Below are positions 39,127-44,418 of a DNA stretch of 44,418 nt, one piece after another. The stretch is from Clostridia bacterium (GTDB lineage: Bacteria > Bacillota > Clostridia > Oscillospirales > CAG-272). The notes under the pieces are model-generated. The model worked only from the letters and a program-made list of their open reading frames with translations. It was not told the origin of the DNA and did no database searches. The stretch covers positions 1 through 44,418 of the forward strand of contig JAGCNJ010000018.1 of assembly GCA_017646005.1 (NCBI GenBank), in the 5' to 3' direction. A program made the position numbers and the translations under genes. Every line of letters begins with the position of its first letter. Position 1 is the first letter of the stretch.

Positions 39127-41250
39127 TTATGTGAACATCAATGCTGTAATCAGGCACAAAACAAACCCGAAAAGCGTGGGCAAGACTGTCGCAAGCAAAG
39201 TCATACGGATACTTCCCGTTTCTTTTTTTACAGAAAGCAAAGTGGTCGAGCAGGGCCAGTGCATAAGTGAAAAAAGCATTGTATTAAGAGCGGTAAGCGC
39301 AGTCCAGCCGTTTTGCACAAGTATTTCCCTTGTAGCATCAAGTCCGCCAAGCTCGCTGAGCGACCCTGAGCCCGAATATATCATAAGTATTATCGGCAAA
39401 ACTATCTCGTTTGCGGGAAAACCTAATATAAAACCGAGTAGTATCGCTCCGTCAAGTCCCATAATACTGCCGATCGGATCAAGGATACCGGAAATATATG
39501 TGAGCATATTGATACCACCGATATTTATATGGGCTAAAAGCCATATCAGCGCGCCTGCAGGCGCGGCCACAGTTACCGCCCTTGCAAGCACAAGCAGTGT
39601 ACGGTCAAATACCGATCGGATTATGACTTTGCCTATCTGCGGACGTCTGTATGGCGGAAGCTCTATCGTAAACGGGCACGGCTTTGATTTTACAAGCGTG
39701 ACAGACAAAAGCGCGGTTGATACAAAGGTCGCGGCAATTCCAAGAAGTATTACCGCGCATAAGATAAGCGCAGAGAGTATACTTGAAGCCAATCCGCCGT
39801 TTACCGAAAACAAGAAGAACATACCTATGAGTGCAATGAGTGTCGGGAAGCGACCGTTACACGGAACAAAGCTGTTGGTAAGAACAGCAAGCAGCCTCTC
39901 ACGCTCAGAGTCTATTATCCTGCACCCTACAACTCCCGCGGCGTTGCATCCGAAGCCCATACACATTGTAAGCGCCTGCTTTCCGCAGGCATTGCAGGCA
40001 CAAAAGGGCTTATCGAGATTATAAGCTATTCTCGGCAAGAATCCCGCGTCCTCAAGCAGTGTGAAAAGCGGGAAAAATATAGCCATCGGAGGTAGCATCA
40101 CACTGATCACCCACGCAAGTGTCCTATATACGCCATCGATCAGAATACCCATAAGAAAATCGGGTGCTCTCATATAAGCAAGTGCCGCCCCGATCGGTGC
40201 TTCAAATGAAAGTAAAAGCTTAGACAACATCTGCGACGGATAATTCGCGCCAACGATCGTAAGCCACAGAATCATGGCAAAAAACAAAAGCATTATCGGG
40301 TATCCCGTAATCTTACCTGTAAGTACCCTGTCAAAGCGCTCACCCGTGCTCTTTTTATTGCTATGTATTTTCACGCATTCCTTACATATCTCCTCGGCGC
40401 ACCTGACGTTTGCGCTTACCCTTATTTCGTCAAGCTTCAACAAATCTATTCCATCGTCTGTAAGCTCACACCGGAGCTTTCCGGCGGCATTTGTCAACAG
40501 CCCATTAAGCTCGCTTCCAAGAAGCTCTGAAAACTCGTAATCACCGTCAAATTCCAAAAGTCGCAGGCATATATGCCGCGACAAATGCACACTCGGCTCA
40601 TATTCGTGAGCAATTGCCGTAAGATTTCCTATTGCCTCCTCTATCGGGGCAGGATATTTTACGGTGTATGCCTTCTTTTGCACGTTACTTTCCGCAAGCA
40701 AGTCAATTGCCGACAACAGCTTCTTTTTGCTTTTTCTGCTTCGTCCGACTATTCCTATAACAGGCACTCCGAGCCTTTCCTCAAGGCGTGCAATATCTAT
40801 CTCGATCTGTTTTTTTGCCGCCTCGTCTAAAAGATTCACGCATACTATCACCTTTTGTGTAAGCTCAAGCGTTTGTAATACTAAATTCATATTCCGCTCA
40901 AGGCAGGTTGCGTCGCACACAAGCATTACCGCATCATAAACACCCGAGCACAAAAATCCACGCGTTATCTCCTCCTCGGGAGAATGGGTAACGAGCGAAT
41001 AGGTTCCCGGCAAGTCTACTAAAACACACTCGCTTTTTTCTGTCTTAAAGCATCCTCTTGCACTTGCGACCGTCTTGCCGGGCCAGTTACCCGTATGCTG
41101 ATTCATTCCGGTAAGCAGGTTGAATATGGTACTTTTCCCGACGTTCGGATTTCCCGCAAGAGCTATTACAAGCTCACCCGATTCAAGACGCAAAGGGTCA
41201 TTTTCCTGTGTCGGAGTATGAAAGCCTGCAAAATTTCGTGTTTGTCCCAT
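39127..41250 (-). CDS. feoB: Ferrous iron transporter FeoB
   Basis: This 707-residue Fe(II) transporter has an N-terminal G domain (about 25-190) with G1 GNPNVGKS (about 33-40), G3 DLPGT and a G4-like CVNLLDE (normally NxxD), a helical spacer, and a membrane part (about 310-707) with two Gate motifs, including the conserved cysteines near CACNACGKQ and CNGRFPT. The ATG follows AAAGGAAAG. Unlike most genomes it is not directly after feoA: a GH78 rhamnosidase gene and a terminator lie between. Iron control (Fur/IdeR box) was not clearly seen. Confidence 0.95.
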   Translation of the reverse strand: MGQTRNFAGFHTPTQENDPLRLESGELVIALAGNPNVGKSTIFNLLTGMNQHTGNWPGKTVASARGCFKTEKSECVLVDLPGTYSLVTHSPEEEITRGFLCSGVYDAVMLVCDATCLERNMNLVLQTLELTQKVIVCVNLLDEAAKKQIEIDIARLEERLGVPVIGIVGRSRKSKKKLLSAIDLLAESNVQKKAYTVKYPAPIEEAIGNLTAIAHEYEPSVHLSRHICLRLLEFDGDYEFSELLGSELNGLLTNAAGKLRCELTDDGIDLLKLDEIRVSANVRCAEEICKECVKIHSNKKSTGERFDRVLTGKITGYPIMLLFFAMILWLTIVGANYPSQMLSKLLLSFEAPIGAALAYMRAPDFLMGILIDGVYRTLAWVISVMLPPMAIFFPLFTLLEDAGFLPRIAYNLDKPFCACNACGKQALTMCMGFGCNAAGVVGCRIIDSERERLLAVLTNSFVPCNGRFPTLIALIGMFFLFSVNGGLASSILSALILCAVILLGIAATFVSTALLSVTLVKSKPCPFTIELPPYRRPQIGKVIIRSVFDRTLLVLARAVTVAAPAGALIWLLAHINIGGINMLTYISGILDPIGSIMGLDGAILLGFILGFPANEIVLPIILMIYSGSGSLSELGGLDATREILVQNGWTALTALNTMLFSLMHWPCSTTLLSVKKETGSIRMTLLATVLPTLFGFVLCLITALMFT

Positions 41251-41309
41251 AAGCTTTCCTTTCCATAGGTTTTTTAGTAGCAGTATATTCGCTTATAGTT
41301 ACACACGTG

Positions 41310-41339
41310 AAAAGACCGAGGCTGATGCCTCGGTCTTTT
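41310..41339 (-). terminator. Intrinsic terminator of the rhamnosidase gene
   Basis: AAAAGACCGAGGC and GCCTCGGTCTTTT form a perfect 13-bp stem around TGAT, with flanking A/T tracts, one base after the GH78 stop. It separates GH78 from feoB. Confidence 0.92.
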
Positions 41340-41340
41340 A

Positions 41341-43509
41341 TCAAAACTTATATTCGCCTGCGCCGACGAGCTTTTCGACCTCTCCGATCTTAACGTGCGC
41401 TGCCGTACCCTCCGGTACACTCAGATGATACTCAAAGCCTCTATCCTTCTTTTTCCAGCCTGCTTTGATCTTACCGTAACGTGTTTCGTATTCCATCTCT
41501 GCAAAGTCAATCCTTGCATCTGCAATGGGAGCAAAATCAAACTCCTTATATCCGGGAGCATCGGCTCTCGGCTTTATTCCGCACATAACGCCATACATCC
41601 AATCGCCGACGCTTCCGTATGCGTAATGGTTAAACGAGTTCATTTCTGTGCTCCAGAAGCTTCCGTCCTCACGCTGACTGTCCCAATGCTCCCATATAGT
41701 GGTCGCGCCCATATTTACCGAGAAAAGCCACGACGGGAATTTTTCCTGCAACAATAGCGTATATGCAAGCTCTGCTTCTCCGTTTTCGCTCAACACGTGT
41801 AAAAGATACGGCGTGCCGACAAAGCCTGTACTTAAGCGGTTGTCGTTTTTCCTTATCATGTCGGCAAGCTTTTTAACCGCTGCCTTGATATCAGGCGCAA
41901 GATTAAACCTTATCGCAAGCACACACTCGGTCTGCGAATTATATTCGGGGTGATTATTCCTGAATGCTTCCACTATGCCTTCATAAAGCTTTTCATATCT
42001 TCCGCAATCGCGTCCGAGCACACTTAGCGAATTTATCAGATTCATCGTTGAATGAGCATAAAACGCGTCTGCTATAAACTGCTTATCCGTAGGCTCCATA
42101 GACAGCCAATCACCGAAATGTCCGCCTGTTGCCCACACGTACGGATCTTCCCCGTCGTTTCTAATATAAGCGATATACTTTTCCATAGCAGGAAGCAAAT
42201 CATTGAGTATATCCGTATCAGCATAGCTTAAATACATCTGCCACGGACATATAGTGACTGCATCTGCCCACGCCGCCGAGCATTCGACCTTTGCGCCAAA
42301 ATGCGAGCCTTGATCATTTATAACGTCGGGAATTACGTGCGGTATCGCACCGAGAGCGGTCTGATTACACGAAAGATCATGAAGCCATTTTCTGAAAAAC
42401 TTCTGCACGTTGTAGTTATACGACGCGGTTTTTACAAAGACCTGCGCATCTCCCGTCCAACCGAGCCTTTCATCGCGCTGAGGACAATCTGTAGGAACGT
42501 CGAGAAAGTTATCTCTCTGCCCCCACACAAGATTTGAATAGAGCTTGTTTAACTTATCGTTCGAGCATCTGAAATATCCCGTGCGCTTCATATCGGAGAA
42601 AACGACTATCGCCTTGAATGCTTCGGTCGGGATTTTTTCGGGGCACTCTGTAAGTCTTATATATCTAAAGCCCATAAAGGTATGGTGCGGCTTATAGCTT
42701 TGCAATCCATCCTTGCAGGTATATTCAATACGCGCTCTTGCGCTTCGCAGATTTTCATTATAGAAATTGCCGTCAGAATCAAGCACCTCGGCGTGGTCTA
42801 TTACTATCCTGTCGCCTGCTTTTGCATCCACCTCAAAGCTTACGTAGCCGGTTATCTCCTGACCGAAATCTATTACTCTTTCGCCCTTTGGAGTGGTGAT
42901 CTCCTTTACAGGCAACAGCGTTTCGTGCTCGATTACCTTTTCACCCTCTTGCGGTATGAGTGTATGATACTGCATATCGCTTATATCTACGCCTACAAAA
43001 TTCGTTTTTTTACAGGTGTTGCATATCTCTCCGTGGTAGATATCCGAATACTCTACCGCCCAGTCGGATACCGACCAGCTTTCGTCTGTATAAATATTCT
43101 CACGTGTACCGTCAATATATTCTATTTCAAACGAAGCAATCAGCGAAACGGGCTTAAGCATTCTTTCGCGGGATATTTGGGGGGAATCTCCGTGCCAGGG
43201 ATCTGATATCTGACTCGAATACCAGCCGGCACCGACGTTAACCGTGATCTCGCTTGTTTTTTTAAGCATATCGGTTACGTCATATTCCTGATACTGCAGT
43301 CTGCTTGGATAGTCTGTCCAACCCGGAGCTAAAATAAAATCGCCTACACGATCACCGTTTATGTACGCTTCATACGTACCGCAGGCGGTAATATAAAGAG
43401 TCGCTTTCAAGTACTCCTTCGCAAGCTCTGTTTTCTTACAAAACCGCACCGGCTTATATTCAATAGAAGCAGGGGCTTTGATCCATTTTGCGTTGAATAT
43501 ACTGTTCAT
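41341..43509 (-). CDS. Alpha-L-rhamnosidase (GH78)
   Basis: This 722-residue glycoside hydrolase of family 78 has an N-terminal beta-sandwich domain (about 1-130, with AYINGDRVGD and LAPGWTDY), a second beta domain (about 130-310) and an (alpha/alpha)6 barrel with the signature DVPTDCPQRDERLGWTGDAQ (about 337-356, holding acidic catalytic residues) and TTIWEHWDS (about 595-603). A C-terminal beta domain follows. No signal peptide, so it acts in the cytosol on imported rhamnosides such as flavonoid glycosides or pectin fragments. It has its own promoter and terminator. It interrupts the feoA-feoB pair. Confidence 0.93.
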   Translation of the reverse strand: MNSIFNAKWIKAPASIEYKPVRFCKKTELAKEYLKATLYITACGTYEAYINGDRVGDFILAPGWTDYPSRLQYQEYDVTDMLKKTSEITVNVGAGWYSSQISDPWHGDSPQISRERMLKPVSLIASFEIEYIDGTRENIYTDESWSVSDWAVEYSDIYHGEICNTCKKTNFVGVDISDMQYHTLIPQEGEKVIEHETLLPVKEITTPKGERVIDFGQEITGYVSFEVDAKAGDRIVIDHAEVLDSDGNFYNENLRSARARIEYTCKDGLQSYKPHHTFMGFRYIRLTECPEKIPTEAFKAIVVFSDMKRTGYFRCSNDKLNKLYSNLVWGQRDNFLDVPTDCPQRDERLGWTGDAQVFVKTASYNYNVQKFFRKWLHDLSCNQTALGAIPHVIPDVINDQGSHFGAKVECSAAWADAVTICPWQMYLSYADTDILNDLLPAMEKYIAYIRNDGEDPYVWATGGHFGDWLSMEPTDKQFIADAFYAHSTMNLINSLSVLGRDCGRYEKLYEGIVEAFRNNHPEYNSQTECVLAIRFNLAPDIKAAVKKLADMIRKNDNRLSTGFVGTPYLLHVLSENGEAELAYTLLLQEKFPSWLFSVNMGATTIWEHWDSQREDGSFWSTEMNSFNHYAYGSVGDWMYGVMCGIKPRADAPGYKEFDFAPIADARIDFAEMEYETRYGKIKAGWKKKDRGFEYHLSVPEGTAAHVKIGEVEKLVGAGEYKF

Positions 43510-43539
43510 TTTTTACTCCTTTTGCTCTTTTTCAGTTTC

Positions 43540-43568
43540 ATTATAGCACCCGAAAAAACAGTTTTCTA
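43540..43568 (-). promoter_or_regulatory. Extended -10 promoter of the rhamnosidase gene
   Basis: On the minus strand, TGCTATAAT (perfect -10 at 43540-43545, TG extension) lies 17 bases after a weak TAGAAA, with the ATG at 43509 about 30 bases on. Confidence 0.6.
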
Positions 43569-43593
43569 CCCCCTGATTTAACTTTTCAGGGGG
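43569..43593. terminator. Hairpin after feoA
   Basis: CCCCCTGA and TCAGGGGG pair around a 9-base loop just downstream of the feoA stop. The T tract directly next to the stem is on the plus strand; on the feoA strand six T's follow only about 10 bases later, so termination of feoA may be incomplete. Confidence 0.5.
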
Positions 43594-43598
43594 CATTT

Positions 43599-43835
43599 TT
43601 AACCTATATATTGACATTTAACGCCTTTTGCATCGGCTTTACGTATAGCTATTACAGCTCCTCTTATAAGATAAGCCGACGGGTCATTCATCGGACTGTG
43701 ACCCTTGCATTCGACTATCGTATCCTCTATGAGTCCCAGGTCCATAAATCTGCGTTTTATACTTATATCAGACAGTATTTTTACAACTCTGACCTTTTCC
43801 CCGGTATTTATATCACACAAGCTTACAAGCCTCAA
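43599..43835 (-). CDS. feoA: Ferrous iron transport protein FeoA
   Basis: This small SH3-like partner of FeoB has 78 residues from a TTG start at 43835, the usual FeoA length, with an AAGGA site at 9 bases. The pattern LCDINTGEKVRVVKI (about 5-19), RRFMDLGLIEDTIVE (about 27-41) and YLIRGAVIAIRK (about 56-67) is typical. ATG codons at 43874 and 43895 would give an unusual N-terminal tail and lack ribosome sites. It is read alone ahead of the rhamnosidase promoter. Confidence 0.85.
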   Translation of the reverse strand: MRLVSLCDINTGEKVRVVKILSDISIKRRFMDLGLIEDTIVECKGHSPMNDPSAYLIRGAVIAIRKADAKGVKCQYIG

Positions 43836-43890
43836 ATTATCATTCCTTACTGTTACTTGGGTGCTTGCACCCATAGCAGTATATGCACAT

Positions 43891-43920
43891 AACAAAACAG
43901 GAGTGCCAAAGCACTCCTGT
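43891..43920 (-). terminator. Intrinsic terminator of the ABC-ATPase gene
   Basis: ACAGGAGTGC and GCACTCCTGT form a perfect 10-bp stem around TTTG; on the minus strand TTTGTT follows. Confidence 0.88.
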
Positions 43921-43933
43921 TAGTTTTATCTTA

Positions 43934-44418
43934 TTAGTGGCAGATGCAACGCTCTGTGTCCTTATCGAAGATATGAACACGGGATACATCGAGAGCAACC
44001 TTGATCTTGTCGCCTGCTCTTGTTGTGGAACGAGCAGATACACGAGCTACGAGGTTAACCTCTTCGCCGCCCTTGAGGTAAAGGAAAATTTCGTTACCCA
44101 TAAGCTCTGTTACGTCAACGTCTGTTTCGATTACGCTGTCTGCAAGGCTGGAAAGGTACATAGGCTCGTCATGGATACATTCGGGACGGATACCTGCAAC
44201 AACTTCCTTGCCGATATATTCCTTGAGTGCGGGGTTGCTTGCCTTTTCAGCGGGAAGCTTGATAGCATTTTCGCCGAATGTGAGGTAAACATCGCTTCCG
44301 CGACCTTCAAGCTTGCAGTTGATGAAGTTCATCTGAGGTGTTCCGATAAAGCCTGCAACGAAGATGTTGCAAGGAGTATCGTAAAGACGCTGAGGAGAGT
44401 CAACCTGCTGGATAAGAC
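43934..44418 (-). CDS. Sugar ABC-transporter ATPase, C-terminal part (MsmX/UgpC-like)
   Basis: The gene enters from the right edge; the last 161 codons are present, in frame with LIQQVDSPQRLYDTP at the edge, the segment that follows the H-loop in carbohydrate ABC ATPases. FVAGFIGTPQMNF (about 20-32 of the fragment) leads into the MOBE/OB-fold regulatory domain (AGIRPECIH, ELMGNEIFLYL). Such ATPases energise several sugar importers at once (MsmX, UgpC, MalK). The Walker motifs lie outside the window. It ends in a strong terminator. Confidence 0.9.
   Translation of the reverse strand, partial: LIQQVDSPQRLYDTPCNIFVAGFIGTPQMNFINCKLEGRGSDVYLTFGENAIKLPAEKASNPALKEYIGKEVVAGIRPECIHDEPMYLSSLADSVIETDVDVTELMGNEIFLYLKGGEEVNLVARVSARSTTRAGDKIKVALDVSRVHIFDKDTERCICH

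Noticed and set aside
43833..43850. A Fur box (AATGATAAT) in front of feoA
   Set aside because: A single 9-base half-like match without the second inverted unit is expected by chance in AT-rich DNA.

Overview
This window reads like the chromosome of an uncultured, probably gut-dwelling, anaerobic spore-forming Firmicute (class Clostridia). Supporting signs are a forespore sigma factor (sigG) with a SigF-type promoter, a WalR/WalK cassette with YycH- and YycI-like partners, the redox repressor Rex, a DnaD-type plus DnaI/DnaC-type primosome pair, SLH-anchored surface proteins, mannonate dehydratase and GH78 rhamnosidase for plant or host glycans, and consensus sigma-A promoters with strong GGAGG ribosome binding sites. 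No organism name can be fixed from the sequence alone. Coding density is high and there is no insertion sequence, CRISPR array or prophage.

Layout. 1-3674 (minus): a very large secreted SGNH-hydrolase protein that runs off the left edge. 3787-5220 (minus): PepD dipeptidase with a palindromic operator candidate. 5421-5672: tRNA-Arg and tRNA-His under one consensus promoter, ended by a hairpin terminator. 5675-6901: an accessory island made of seven hairpins with a constant spacer heptamer, then a promoter, a four-helix-bundle (S23/IVS/Avd-like) gene and a nucleotidyltransferase gene overlapping it by 4 bases. 7030-8311 (minus): ECF sigma factor and a probable membrane anti-sigma factor. 8461-9621 (plus): AlaX-type alanyl-tRNA editing protein.

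9687-19878 is a long minus-strand block, read from right to left: galU, dCMP deaminase (comEB), YwlE-like arginine phosphatase, rimI, tsaD, rex, a dnaD-like gene broken by one in-frame stop, a dnaI/dnaC-like helicase loader, uxuA, two tandem paralogous metallophosphoesterases and a HAD phosphatase. A decayed HAD start between the two phosphoesterases shows that a two-gene unit was duplicated.

20163-30834 is a plus-strand block: RluA-type pseudouridine synthase, a DUF3810-like membrane metalloprotease, a deacetylase-fold protein that has lost its metal ligands, walR, walK, yycH-like, yycI-like, murA and sigG. It is followed by about 300 bases of GC-rich duplicated non-coding sequence. 31149-36553 (minus) is a likely three-gene operon: an E2-like acyltransferase, an AMP-forming acyl ligase, and an SLH-anchored SGNH hydrolase. 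36740-38049 (plus) is bioY-birA. 38091-44418 (minus) holds a DMT-family transporter, feoB, a GH78 rhamnosidase, feoA and the end of a sugar-ABC ATPase.

The most unusual region is the hairpin array with its two-gene island beside the tRNA genes. The other notable points are the nonsense-interrupted dnaD, the duplicated phosphoesterase/HAD unit, the pseudo-deacetylase next to the Wal genes, and the acyltransferase/ligase/surface-esterase operon.
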